Of a stretch of 64,000 nt of DNA, positions 34,622-48,000 are shown piece by piece. This DNA is from Baylisascaris procyonis (Eukaryota > Nematoda > Chromadorea > Rhabditida > Ascarididae): contig JAZARR010000236.1 in the NCBI GenBank assembly GCA_037389465.1, positions 248,001 to 312,000 on the forward strand, in the 5' to 3' direction. The position numbers were made by a program, and so were the translations under genes. The first letter of the stretch is position 1, and the number at the start of each line of letters is the position of its first letter. The notes below the pieces were generated by a model. It was not told where the DNA came from. It saw nothing but the letters and a program-made list of their open reading frames with translations, and searched no databases.

Positions 34622-37600
34622 ATCACATTTGTTAGGTACATTTGCGCTTCTTTCGTATGATCTCCTCTAGTCACGTCATTCAATATCATCTAAACACGAT
34701 TCCGACCAAAAAACTTCTTAGGCGGTCTAACTGTTTTTCTTAACCTATACCACATATTTATGCCCCCCGCAAAATATGCACAGTTGTTTTCTTTCTAAAT
34801 ATTGCAGCACTTATGTTGTTGTCTTTTTTTTTACGAGGAAGCTATCGAGAATGCGTAACTAATCGTCAAAATATCCTATTCCCACTTTTCTTACAACTAT
34901 CCGGCGGTTCAGCGCCTAGTAATAAAACAATCGATGAGATCACTCTATGCTATCTTTGCACCTGATTTTAGCACTATAATTGTTGCTTCTTGCGCTAAGG
35001 CATGCGATATTAATCGTTGCTTTTTTTCAACTTTTTGCCTAATGAAATATCTTTTTGCCATTTGATGAAACTTTCTTTTTATTAAATTGCATTTTTACAC
35101 ATTTTATTATAAGTTGATAGACGATCCTCATAAACATATAGCAGTGGTCAATGTAAAAGCGGTCTTTGCGCGATACTATAGTGATGACAACTGCGCTGCT
35201 AATAATAGCTTGCTTGGTCAGTTTGCCGCAATAAAGTTGGTTTGTCAAGTTGGAGTTCTTTTCAATGGCGAGTTGTTTCCGGTAATTTTCCAGCATTTCC
35301 AAGCGCACAAAAGCAATTAAGCTGCCTTTTAAAAGCGATACTTTAAAGTCAAGGAATTTCAATGCAAAACATTGATGGAAAAAAGTGTTGCCATGACAAT
35401 GAAAAGGGCAACACCATCTTTGTTGGATTAATTTCTTACTTAGAATCGATATACTGCTTTCCATCAACAGTAATTTTACACCTCTACGCTCAGTTGATGT
35501 ATAAACAATCGTCATTCCATAACAATCCTTTCAATCTTCTCGTAAAATTTGCTCAAATTTTACTCACACTTTTTACTTTACTGCAATTGAAAGTACATTA
35601 GAATTTATGAAACATTTACAGTGATAAAACAGAATGAACTAATGACGTAAACTAAATGAACTAAATTCATAATGGACTAATAACGTCAAACTACATCATT
35701 ATGGATTCACTCTTCTATAATGCCTTTCATTCTCATCGAGTTAAGACAATCAGTTTCCACCTATTTAAATAACGACAAACTAGAGCCACCGATAACTATT
35801 CGGAAACTATAAATATTGTATTCATAGATGCGAAAAATTTTCAACTGAAATAAATATTCGACCGATTCGATTCCATTACAACGGATATTTATTGACATAT
35901 TTAGCTGTCTACAAAAAAGGAGATAATCGACTGCCTTGAAAACAATAATATGCTGCCTCTAAGCCACACTTTAGTTATACTACACTCCACAGAGGTGTTT
36001 TGATTTGATAGACATAAGTACAATAAAAACGCGTCCATGTTATATAATCAACCGACACAAACCTGTATAGGAATCTCGATTAGTGGTGTAAAACCAGGTA
36101 ACAAGGATATCTCTATGATAATGTATAAGTCAATCAATGAACATTTCGAAAAGCATAATATGAAAAAACATAAAATAGCATTCAATCGATATGATACATT
36201 CAGCGATTTCTTATCAAATCGCAAAAAAAAACCAGCCAAATGCTTGATCTATTCGTAATTCGACTAAAGCAGAGCAGCAGCTGTAACTTCAACTTTATGC
36301 AGCTGACTTTCAATTAGCTAAGACGTTTGATTAACTTATTGCCAGCGCGGCTACTGGTTTGAAAAGTTATCAGCAAGTCAAACTAGTATGCAGTTTGATT
36401 TCGTCGAAATGCATATTTCCATATTTGTGTGAGAATTTACATATTTAGAATATGCACATTTTCAATATGAATAAATATGTGGAAATATGTCGAATACAAA
36501 TATTACAATTTGTTGAATTCAGCAATGAAGTCGTTTCGAGGGTTGAAAATTCTGTACATTCGATTAGCTAATGAACGAAATCTGAAATCAGCACATTTCA
36601 CACTAACCAAATTTCGACGTCTCTAATTTGAGTGTAAAAGAGTTAAGCGACTAGAGTCATGCAAGTATAGCTAGTACTATACATTTAAAAAGTTTTATCG
36701 ATTTATTTTTTTCCGTCACAAATTATTTAGAGTTCCTTGTCGAAATATTCCTTGTTCAATCACCGTGCTCATGTTTTACCCACCTATCATCAAATTAAAA
36801 AATAAAAATAAAAATAAAAAAATTAGACGATTCATACAAGGAAGCAAATTTTTCGAGAAACGGCAAATATCCATACAAGTATCCACCTTGCTATTCTTGA
36901 AGTTGAAACATTGCGGTTTCTGTCCACAGTTCATAGGCGCTCAAAATGGCCCTCTCACCTTTGTACAACCTCCGTTTAATGTTAATAGTGTAGATATTCC
37001 ATGATCAGTTTTGCAACTGTGGTAGATCACATTCCTGATACGATAGCATCAGTCTCTCACATTTTTGGGAAGTGACTGACTCTACATTTATTACTAGTAA
37101 GAACAAATTGACTCTTACCATATCAAAAAGTGAACACTGTTACTTAAAAAAATACCATGTCAGCAAAACAGAATACCATGTCAGCCAAAAAAAAAAAAAA
37201 ATGAACACTGTTACTAGAGGTTTGAAGTCATATTATTTCTTCTAGGTCTATCATTTCTCTCCTCAGAAGGTTTATCTTTGGCAAACATTTGAGAGGATTT
37301 TATGAAGCTTCATTTCTCGACACAAGTTAAAAAAATGCCTTAATCCAAAAATTATTCGTGGACAAAGCCAACTGAGGGTGACTTAGTAGCGCAAAAAAAG
37401 GAAGCATTGCAGCATCTTTTTTTTCATTTTGCAAACAAGAACATTTTCCACTAACTAGCGAAAACATTGCGCATCTATGCTATCGCCGCAAATTATATTT
37501 ACAAAACTTGCATTTATATATTTAACACTAATATATTTATAATATCTACAAAAATATAGCAGATCATCCACGATCCACTACCATATCGCATAGCAAAATT

Positions 37601-38080
37601 TAATAGATATGTCGGAAACGACCTATTTCTAGAGATGAAGGGAGGAATTTTTTCGAAGTCAAAACGCAGCATGGGAGCAAAAAATTTTATATACTTCAAA
37701 GAACAACTTCATCATCGCTGAAGAAAGTGAATTAGGAAAATCCATGTAATTATGCGCAAGGAATTGAATGATAAAGCAATCGGAGTAGAGGATAGAGAAT
37801 GAACAAAAAAAATTTTCGCATTATTAGAGACAAACAACTCGAGGATTGTGTACCAAAATTGGATGGACATATAGTTGTCGACAAGACTTTTGTATTTGTA
37901 AACCTTTCATCTCCTAGTAAAAAAGAAAGTATGATGATGGTCGAAAGTATGATGATGCGCTCGTCCAAGATTATTGCCACATAAGAATATTCCTTAGGGC
38001 AAAGAACGCGCCGATGATAAAGTCTTCAACGAAATATTCATTAGATTAGGAAATGTGTGCAAATAATAAAACATCAAACT
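34622..38080. other. No confident gene
   Basis: AT-rich. At 35039-35515 (-) a 158-codon frame overlaps a 77-codon plus-strand frame at 35087-35320; the stretch 35160-35340 is less AT-rich and could contain an exon, but neither strand shows a motif. A short tandem duplication (AATACCATGTCAGC) plus poly-A is at about 37150-37201. Confidence 0.3.
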
Positions 38081-38118
38081 TCAATTTTGCAATAACTTTA
38101 ATAACCTATCTTTGATTT
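37939..38118. repeat. 180-bp duplicated segment, copy A
   Basis: Aligns without gaps to 48187-48366 with 4 mismatches by my count (about 98% identity), same orientation. It spans the stop codon and last 12 codons of the candidate exon at 38081-38313 and the sequence downstream. Confidence 0.9.
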
Positions 38119-38313
38119 CTATCGGATGGCATCTTTTCTCATCGTGCAATCCCATGCGAGGCACTTCTTTAAGAGTGACAACGACCTCTAGGTCCTCGAA
38201 AACTTCGTTATTTATGCTATTGTTGGCTACAATGCAGTTTCGTTCAGTCGAAGAAGAAGGTCCTTCGACTTCGGAAATCACGATCGACCGTTGCCACTTT
38301 TTACTCTTCTCAG
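38081..38313 (-). CDS. Candidate terminal exon, unidentified
   Basis: After a ttttattggcag acceptor the minus strand is open for 76 codons to TGA at 38081. The translation is polar and acidic (SIVISEVEGPSSSTERN, then NEVFEDLEVVVTLKEVP and RCHPIEIKDRLLKLLQN). It needs one base from an upstream exon. A possible partner ends near 38570 (GACTG|gtaata, phase 1) and would encode a hydrophobic segment, but its 5' part runs into low-complexity sequence. The plus-strand frame over this region is treated as the shadow. The 3' end is included in a 180-bp duplication. No family recognised. Confidence 0.38.
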
Positions 38314-38319
38314 CTGCCA

Positions 38320-39842
38320 ATAAAACACCAGCCGAAGGAGTTCGGCAAATGAATGAGCAGGTAAAGGTTCAACAGCACTGCACCACCTGCAGATCATATT
38401 CTCTCATAGTCTACCAGACCCGATCAAATAGACATCTCACTATGAGAGAGCGGAAGTGCTGTTCAATGTCATCTTCATTTCGAAAAGATAGGTGTGTGCA
38501 CAGAAATGACTATCTGCGAGGGAATCTCAAAACTGTAAAAAAAATCCTTCACCGCTGCCTCAGTGATATTACCAGTCGACACAAATTTGGCCAAATAGCT
38601 GATAAAGTTGATTAGGATGAACTTGAGGAGTATAAATATGCAAATATTCGTGAATAAACATAAAAACAAAAAACGTATACACAAATGGATACAAGTAGAC
38701 AGACATACAAACAGACAGTCAAACACACAGATAAACGCATATGCATACGCATACACACATGCTAATATCTATTTATTGCCTCCTTACGATTTTCTTATAC
38801 TGCTAAAATTTTGCAGCAAAAAGTAGATGAAATACTTGTTGCAATCCTCCGAAATCTATCTCCTATCTCAGCATAGTACTATCATTCATTTACGATCACA
38901 ATGTGATAAACACAAATGCTGAAAATGGTATACTGATTGAACGCGCAGAAATTTTTTAAAAAAAAAGGAGACAGAGAGATTTCAATCAAACTAGAGAATA
39001 TTTTTGCATAGAATGAATAGAGAACTATTCACAAGAGATTAGATAATTAAAGTCTTTCGTTTATTTCCGCATCGAATTTCTTGCAACATATTGCTGACAC
39101 GATTGCAACTCCAAAATGAATCTAGTGATCTATGCACAAATTCACTAAAGGCAATTTTTCTTGTCTTAGAAATGATAGATGCGCGCAAACGCGATATAGT
39201 TCATACATTCGGAGGGCATAACAATATTCGCCGCAAAATAGCGCCCTTTCCGAGCAAAGTCGAAATTTAGTGGAGATACAATGCATCCGGAAAAACTATG
39301 CAAGAAAATCTCGTGCATTTAGAAAGCAAATAGGAAAAATGGCTCAATTACCGAATTATGACTTGGGAAAAGGGCGGATTGGGGAGTAGAGAGACAAGCT
39401 TGCCTTAAAGTCTAAATCTCTGGAAAAGAAAAACCGATCAGAAATGTAGCTTTCAAGTTGCAGAATTACTTCCAACATTTCTTCTAAATTATTCGATCAC
39501 CTCGGTCGATGATTGATATAATCCCTAAAAATTAAAAGTACATGGTTCATTTTTAAGGATCTAAATTTGACCAATTTGCCATCTACATATGAGTTTACGA
39601 TAAAGTAAAAGTTAATGTAAAAATCCAGATTGTTGTATAAATGCACAACGGTAATCAACCCCAACAGTCCTTTTTTTCATTGCCAATTGGCAATAAAGCG
39701 AATGTTGATTGCATAACGATTGAGATAAATTACGCTGTAAAAAACTGCCATTACTGCTAGTATGTTGTTTTATTGCACTAATATTGCTACTCTTAATATA
39801 TATGTTTTATGCATTATGCACTTAAGGACATTCAGTCTTTGC

Positions 39843-39878
<36 letters not shown>

Positions 39879-39907
39879 CATATATATATATGTATATATA
39901 TATGTAT

Positions 39908-39989
<82 letters not shown>

Positions 39990-41006
39990 TTGATGGCACA
40001 GTTTACACTCAAAGTGGCAATAAACTATCACTAATGCTCTAAGAATTTCATATTCGCCAACTGCTATAAAGCCCTGTTGAGTGGAAAAATCATTAAAATA
40101 AAATTAAAAAGTGCCGAAAATTCTTCAATTAAAGGATTTTTTCAAACGCGTTCTTTGTTCACGAATTCCCACCTATACGTTTCGGCTTTAAAGCAGCGAT
40201 GCTCCTTTTTGAAGAAACGAAAGGAGAAAAAAAAGCCTATTCAAGTATAAAGCAATCACAATACATCGGCATAACCATAGTCGATTTTCAACCATGTCTA
40301 TTCAAAGATTGTGAATTCTCGTTAGCGATTTAAAAATTTTCGTTGAGAATTCATCGAAACGCTTATTGAATTGCAATCGAAATTTTTTTTTAACATTCTC
40401 CCTGATCGTATTCATGATTGGTACTTTCTATAATAAATCTTACTTATTACTTTAGGTAGGTACTAAGTCGTACTAAATACTACACGATCTGCGGTGCTTT
40501 AAGCTGCTTATGGTACCACTGATCGCGCACTACCTGTGATATCTGTGGTACTTTCGAAAACCTTGTGTTCTTCCTATGAGTGAATACAAATAAAACAAAT
40601 TCATGACGAGAGAAATGTGATTAGCGCATCTTTCTATGGCATTTTAATTGATCAAAGACCAACTAATTTCTAGTAAATAAAGGTGGAGCAATGTGCTTGC
40701 TGACGATTTTCGTCAAGAGTGATATAGTGACATAAAATCGTTGAGACATACATTTCAACATCATAGTTATATGCGATAGCTTCGACATAATGTGATTTCG
40801 TTGAATGTCTAGCCGGACACTGAAGCAATCTTCGAGAAGATGACTAAATGAGAGATGAAAAACATCAAACGGTTAGCCAAATTTTTATCAAAAAAACTTC
40901 AACAAAACGGAATACAGGTGTTCTCTTACTTAAAAAATTTTGTAAATTTTTGCCATTAGCATATTCAAGAAAAACAAGAGAATAAGCTCATTATGGATCG
41001 ATATCG
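38320..41006. other. No confident gene; microsatellite region
   Basis: AT-rich with an ACACAT/ACAGAC-rich patch (about 38690-38762) and the TA microsatellite described separately. Confidence 0.4.
39844..39990. repeat. (TA)n / TATATG microsatellite
   Basis: About 145 bp of TA dinucleotides interrupted by TATG and TACA. Frames of alternating Tyr and Ile run through it on both strands and are not genes. Confidence 0.95.
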
Positions 41007-41285
41007 GTGATTGGAATTAAAGAGAAACATCCGTACGATGTTGGTAGAGTGGTGCAGTTATCCACAAAAAAGTGTACTAATTCAAAAATGATGCGACCTG
41101 GATGGTCTGTTAAGCAGACGATAGGCGCTTTTGAGTGTGATAAAATTCACAAGGTACCAAATGAACTTATGAAGGACAACGCGGAGTTGTTAGCACATCT
41201 AGCTTCTCGGGGAAGAGGTCGTTTCATTGATTATGATAAAATAAAAATCTTTTTTGATGCATTAATACCCTCTGAACTCAAATAA
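41007..41285 (+). CDS. Candidate open frame, unidentified
   Basis: Open for 92 codons from ATG to TAA, polar, with segments such as KHPYDVGRVVQLSTKK and NAELLAHLASRGRGRF. No splice sites are required, and an in-frame stop lies just upstream of the ATG. It could be a small intronless gene, a retroposed fragment or chance. Not recognised. Confidence 0.22.
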   Translation: MIGIKEKHPYDVGRVVQLSTKKCTNSKMMRPGWSVKQTIGAFECDKIHKVPNELMKDNAELLAHLASRGRGRFIDYDKIKIFFDALIPSELK

Positions 41286-44200
41286 AATGAGGCAAATGAG
41301 AGTGAATCGGATGCTAGCGAAAATTTCTTTAAAGTTGCACTCGATGAGAAGCAACTTAGAGCATCAAAATTGACGTGTAACTTGCAGATCACCGATTGCA
41401 GCTGAAACCAACGAAATATCTAGTCTATATGGATCACTATATCGTATTATACGTAAAAAATGCAAACAACTAAAATGCTCTTATCCTTTCATGTACGTAC
41501 ATTTGAAATTTCATTCAACTACATTTGTTGCCATATGAAAAATAAATGTTTGATGATCGACATTTATTGACGGAGTTCTGTGTGTTTGGAAAAAGAGACT
41601 TTCATGAGATTTTTTTAACAAAGAGAAATTGACAAAAGGACAATTTGAGGACATTAGCATGTGAATGCTAACGAATGCAAAAAAAAGAAAGATAAGTTTT
41701 AAATCGTTGTATTTAAAAATTGAATATGATCATATAGAGATGAGAAAATTGAATTTTCAAAAAAAAAAAAAAATCCAACATTGTCTTATTTACTCACGTT
41801 TCTAGAGCAAATAAGCCTTCAAAGATCAACTTGTTAAACTCTGGGGAAAAGAAAATGCGCTTATGTTTTATTTTATTCCAAATGTAGCGCGTTATTCGTT
41901 CACGCAAATGTAAACAAATACAGAAATTTGTATATGAGGCACGTTTCATTTCGACGGGTCTCGCTCAAGGCAAAAGTGATAACTCAACCAAAGAAGGAAG
42001 GTATTTCAGATAGAAAATCACCATCGGATGGTGGATTGTTTAATGGGAAACGAGTTGGATGAAAAAAGGTTTGTGCAGCTGCCGATCACGAACAGTTATA
42101 TCCTCTTCCTTATTCAGGCGACTTCTCTATGGGAAGTGGAGTCAGATTTGAAGACGTAACGTATCGTATGTATAGAAGCTTCAGCCTGATATCGATCAAA
42201 TCACGCTATGCACATTTAAAAATTTAAAGAAAATGGCTCGCATTTTACATATAGCGTTAGGCTACGTTGAGTGTTCTTACGTGGCGAAAATTGCCATCAT
42301 TTTGCCTAAACTCATCGGCTAGGGAAGCGGCGAACGGGTGAGGAATGATCAATCCCCATAACCCTTTTTGCCCAGGAGGACTATTGCCACTTACTAAAAT
42401 GATTCCTCACTTCAACTCCCCACTGCACCAAGGTAGGGTCACATGTCTGTACACCCGACACGTTCATCACTCATTGAAAGCCTCAGTGATCAAAGGCTTA
42501 ACTTCCATCCGGTTCACTATGCGCCGATTACCGCAATGCTCCCTTCGAAATGAAAAACACAGTCCTCCGATAAAAAACCAATTATATCCAGCTGTGACTT
42601 CAATGAGTGAGTGCTTGTCATCAGGCGGTTCAATAATACTCACTTACACTCTCCATCTGCGTTCATCTTACACAAACGCAGCAACGCAACATTAAGGAAA
42701 TGAACAAACTAAGGATGGCAACATGGCCTGAGCTTCTTATGATACGAGTTTCTCTCTTTACGAAGGATAATGATATCTCAAGAATTCGTAGGGCTTTACC
42801 ACCTATCATAACACGCATAGAACTAATTACTGAATAGAACATTTTCCTATTTCGTTCCAGCAAGTCGAAAAATAGTGGACTAAAGATAGACAGAATTAGT
42901 AGAAGTAAATACATGTAAGTATTCTTCCGATATTCTGAAGCTATTAAATGCAAGAACTAGTAAACGTATATGTCACATCTCAGTGTTTCCTATTACATAA
43001 GTTTGACGACTTCTCAATAGCAGGAATACATCGTCAAAAAATCCATCAGAAATCCATCAACGAGCTATCTTGGACCTCTTTGACCGAGTTTTTCCTTCTC
43101 AAAGCTATGTCCACGATCGTTGCTCTCATGAAATATCCACGCGATATTTTATGGGGTTTTTGAGTCGCTTAGGTCATTGCGCCACAAATGATCTCTATTT
43201 AAAAACAAATTTTGAAGTGGTCAACAATTGTGTGAAACATTGTGTTAAGATCTTGACTATTTGTCTGTATCCCGTTCCGCGAATAACTGAAGATAGCTCC
43301 AGGAAATTTCTTTTATATAATCTTCTCATTGGAATGATTCCATGCATAAATTTTTAGATTAATCTCAACGAAGCTTAAAATTTTATATGCATTTTATATT
43401 CGATTAAATCACATTTCAGAAGTATAGTCGAATTGGAAAAATGATTCTTTCTTGGATAGTCAATCAATCCAGGAAGTTAATTTCACCAAAACTTGAATGC
43501 CCCAGTGGATATGTTTTATTATTTTAGAAAATTTTTTTATTATTAATCGATTTGACGAGCGAAATTCGAAAAACAACTATCATATCAACTCCCCAATTTA
43601 TCGGCCTTCCAGCTAATTTTATCGGCTGGTAATCAAAGCAGTTTTGCAATAATTTTACTTGATAATATGCAACAACATTGCAAACATCGAACATGATCGA
43701 TAAGCACTTTTCAATTGCAAATAGAGTGAAATGCAAGAGACAGCAAAATATTTAAGCGATCTTATCCGTTCATTTATTTATTAATAAATGATTTCCCTAC
43801 AGACCGTATTTCAATAATCATTCTCACTTGATGAAAATATAAATATATGAAGCATATAATCTGAGTTTACGATGCATTACTTCTTACATGTTAGTTTGAT
43901 CAATTCTAAAATATTGAGAAATAATATAAAAGAAGCTGTTCCAGAAAATTCCGGAATACATTTAAGAACCATAAAGAGTAATCTTTGAAAAAGAACAAAC
44001 TATCAAAACGAAAGGAATCTTAACATTATAGATGAATCTCCAGCATTCTTTTACACGTCACTAACTCTTTGCACAAGTTTATGCTAATAAAATGTATTTA
44101 CTATCGCTCATACCAACAAAAACCTAATTAACTACATATTAGAGCAAAATCGGCGGCAAAGTACCAATTTTCGTTGTTCGGCCACTTAGATGTTTTGCAC

Positions 44201-44879
44201 CGTTTTACTTGAATATAATATTCTCAATAAAATCGGTCAAAATTCTCATATTTTTGCATCATATATCTGTAAAATTAGAATATATTTTCTTCGAAAAAGA
44301 ACAAACTATCAAGACGAAAGGAATCTTAACGTTACAGATGAATCTCCAGCATTCTTTTACACGTGTTAATAAAATGTATTTTTCTTTATGGTTCGCCTAG
44401 TTTCACAGATTGATGCGGAAAATATGCAAACTTTTTACCACTTCACTAAGAGTGGTAAATAAATGTATTATACGAATATGCTCGACCGATCGAACAATAT
44501 AGAATACCGATAAAGCAGCTGAAGAAAAAACTCCACTGTTGGAAATTAAATTAGAGCGTAACGAAATTAATAAGGCTAGCTTAACGTACTTTGTGGATCG
44601 ACTTTCTGATGCTGTGATACTGCTTCATATAGCTGTTGCAAAAAAAGCCGGATGTAGCATCGCTATAAAAAATAACGCCAATAGCCATTGAGCAAGCCGG
44701 CTGTCACATATTATAGGAAGAAAATCACATGCATGATTTTAGGGGAAGCGGATGTTTGTGTGCGGTAATCGACTGACGGCCCGCAAATGCTAACTTGGAT
44801 GCTTGAAGTGAGGCAATTGCGTGCCCTATGAACGCAAAGAGGACAAATTTCTGAACATCTAGCGTGCCAAATACTTCTT
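41286..44879. other. No confident gene
   Basis: AT-rich. A less AT-rich part at 42340-42700 has a 116-codon plus-strand frame, and 42948-43357 has two overlapping plus-strand frames, none with recognisable motifs. Confidence 0.3.
43987..44364. repeat. Direct repeat, two 72-bp units
   Basis: Units at 43987-44058 and 44293-44364 share GAAAAAGAACAAACTATCAA through CATTCTTTTACACGT with only a few differences. A further shared piece, AATAAAATGTATTT, follows each. Confidence 0.88.
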
Positions 44880-44892
44880 TTGCGTGCTCATC

Positions 44893-45063
44893 GTTTTTCC
44901 ATTCCCCATAGTCCTTCTCTAATTTCCTCCCCCTTCCCTACCTCCTCTTCTTTCTCCTCACTCTCCCAATTCCCCTTGTCCTTCTCTAACTTCCTCCCTC
45001 CTCCCTCACCACTCCCGCCTTCGTTCCCCTCTTCCAACTTTCTTAATTTGTTCTCTTCTTACC
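44893..45063. repeat. Pyrimidine tract (C/T-rich)
   Basis: About 170 bp composed almost entirely of C and T on the plus strand, with repeated CCTTCTCTAA.TTCCTCC. It gives a Ser/Pro-rich frame that is low-complexity shadow. Confidence 0.85.
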
Positions 45064-45099
45064 ACCTCTCGACTGTTATATTTGACAATATGTAAACGA

Positions 45100-48000
45100 C
45101 GGGGATCGATATCCATGATATAGAACCTAATGGTTACTAGCAGCTTACTGTGATCCATAAATAACGTAGGTATATCTAATCTAGTGCGCAGTAGAAAATG
45201 GTCTTAAAAAATATATTTACAACACTATTCGAGAATCATACAGGCCAATAATACAATGAGATGAAGAATGCCATATCATTCCTATAATCAATTTGATATT
45301 TATGCCAAGTGCATAATTGTTATGAGGAAATTTCGGTTTTGAGGTCCCATAGGCTTAAATTTTTCAAAATTTCAGTCAACTGTGGGATATTCCAACAAGA
45401 AAGCGGAAGTAAAACAGAATAAGCCAACCTGCGCCAAATTACAAACTACAAAGATGCTATATAAAGTTTTGTGGAATATAGTAATTAGCAGAAATAATGA
45501 GCAATGAAATCATACACGCTGCTGAAGAACCTCACACTACCTCCTTTGGTTAGTCGTAATAGTCGATTTTCATAGTGCAAAAACTTCCGTCGTTTTATTA
45601 AATGCTCGATGAGTCTTCGCTGAATGAATATCCTCTATGTCTTTAGTGAGAGTTCATCAACTATTTTAATGCTATTTTTGACGCAGTCACATATTTCTCT
45701 AGGTTATTTACGATCTTAGAACGTCGTCCCCAAAATATTTTTTACGGTATTTCCGGAAAGCAGCGCAAAATTTTCAACAAGGTAACAAATAATACATCCA
45801 CTAAATATTCTGTATTGGAAAGGAATAAAATACCACTTTTGGTAATTGATTTAATGAATTATTGCTGCATACAAGATACTATTACTATATTATAATTCTG
45901 AATTTCTTTAAAGGGTGATCATGTTCTCAGACAGAAAGCAAGTGCTAAATATAACCCTAATCGAAAAAATCTACTTCCAAGTATATAGAAATTTGCAGAT
46001 ATGACGGAAAGAAAGCATTCATAAGAGGAATAAAATGAGCGAACGAAGGAAAGTCGATCGGCTTCGGGCAAGCGAAAATAAATCTGCGAAACGTCACTTC
46101 GAAAAGTAGAGAGAGACGCCCCTGAAGCAAGAACGACTTTGAAGATTATTCCCAAGTGCTATGCGTTGAATGCTCGAATTGGGTTTATTCAACATTTCGC
46201 CTCTATTTCGACGTTTGTCTTGTCGAATTTTCTAACTAAACTATTAATGAGAAGGGAAAAAATGCGTTTTGAATCGGTTTCACTCTAAAGAAGAAGAAAG
46301 TTCGAAATGAATTGCTTGATTTAATTTAATGATAAAATTTAGTGAATATTTTATTCAATTAATTTCTAGAATTATTTTTATTGAAAAAAATACCCTCACA
46401 ATTTGAAACAACCACTTCATACTGATGTGACTATTCAATGAGTATTCAAAAGTTTCCTTTCCTGAAGATCATAAATAAGTAACGTGGCATTCATCCTGCC
46501 GAATCGTTAAAATTTCATAGTATATATAGATCATTTAATCAAAAAATAAACAAAAAATAAAGTAAGATAAATTTCAAAAAGCAACTATAAAAAATTAAAA
46601 ATAAAAACAACTTGTCCGATGGCCAACAATAACTTAACCTTAACTTAAAAAGGCGACACCTAAATGCCCAATCTAGAGACTAAGAATTTCAACGGAATCG
46701 ATTAAGCGACAACGTAAAGCGTTTTGTTGCGTATTACAACTGTGATAATTTATGCAATATTTGCTGTCGAGTTAAGGCTCACTTATCTTCTAGCAGACAC
46801 ACTGTTCATACCCGCGTTGCGTTCATATTCTACAGTCAAGCCTATTGTTTGCAATGATTACACCCTCTAACAATCTACAGAAACTCATAAAACGTCCATT
46901 AAATCCATCCGCTCAGAGCAAATTCTACCGAACATTATTTATACACCTGTGCAAAAAAAAAAGAACTACCTGTGGAAAGCGCATTTTACACTTTTTTTTT
47001 GCTTGAATGCGAGCGAATAATCGAAGCTTATGTTAACCGATTAGAACATGTCGGATATTGCGCTAGGGGTCCTTATCCTCGATTTATTTTATCCCTCTTA
47101 TGCTCTTTTTCCAAAAAAACGAAGCGCCATATTGAAAAGTAACGATTTCATACCTTATCGCGGCTCATATAGAATGCATAACAGAAATATTTTCCGCCGC
47201 AAGCAAGCCAAGGTGCGGCTGTCTTTGGGTACATATGTCATAATGCTGAAGAGAACATATTGGCTATTCGACAGTGGCATTCAAATATGAATCTATTCTA
47301 ATTTTTAAAATCCATATATCCTAGCGGATACAATAACACTTAAATTCTTTACTGTGACATTTGCGGTCAACGGAAAGGTACTTCTTCAAAAAAAAAAAGT
47401 TTACACAATTGCAGTTAAACTATAATAAATAAGTGCCATATTAAACGCTAACAGTATGCACAATCATAGCTTCTACAGATATTGTAAAGATCGTTGGTCA
47501 ATTATTTCATCGGCAACCCACCGAACTTAGTAATCACCATGAGCTTGAATTGTCAGCAGCTTTTCAACTCTATTTCTTTTGAAGCCGAAAAGAAAGCCTT
47601 AACTGAAGTTTGCAGGAAAAAAACCTCGATCAAGGTACTCTGGAAAGCTGTGATCATTCTTACTTGCAGCATCAACTGACTGCACTCAGCACAACCTCAG
47701 GCGTACATTCAGTTGATTAAACAAAAACTTGGCTTATATGATAGACGCTTTCGTTTTTTGCGCTCAGCCTGATTAAAAATAAACAATCATTCAAGCTTCA
47801 CATCTCTTAGCTTTATATGCGCTCAATTAAACAGTAAAACTAACTTCAGCAGCAGATGAGTTTTCTCCTGGACAAAAAAACTCGAAATAACAGGAAGTAA
47901 ACTGGGCGGAAACTCTATGTCAGGCTTGCCTTATGTTTTACTCCCGAAAGCAGCAACATTGGCAAGAATCGATGAAGCTAAAAACAATGAACAAAAAAGG

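Noticed and set aside
35039..35515. 158-codon minus-strand frame overlapping a 77-codon plus-strand frame
   Set aside because: Both strands open, no motif, no clear splice boundaries; cannot choose, so not called as a gene.
38112..38615. 167-codon plus-strand frame
   Set aside because: The minus strand over the same interval has a clean acceptor and a more protein-like terminal exon; this frame is probably its shadow.
39762..40042. Tyr/Ile-rich frames on both strands
   Set aside because: Translation of the TA microsatellite.
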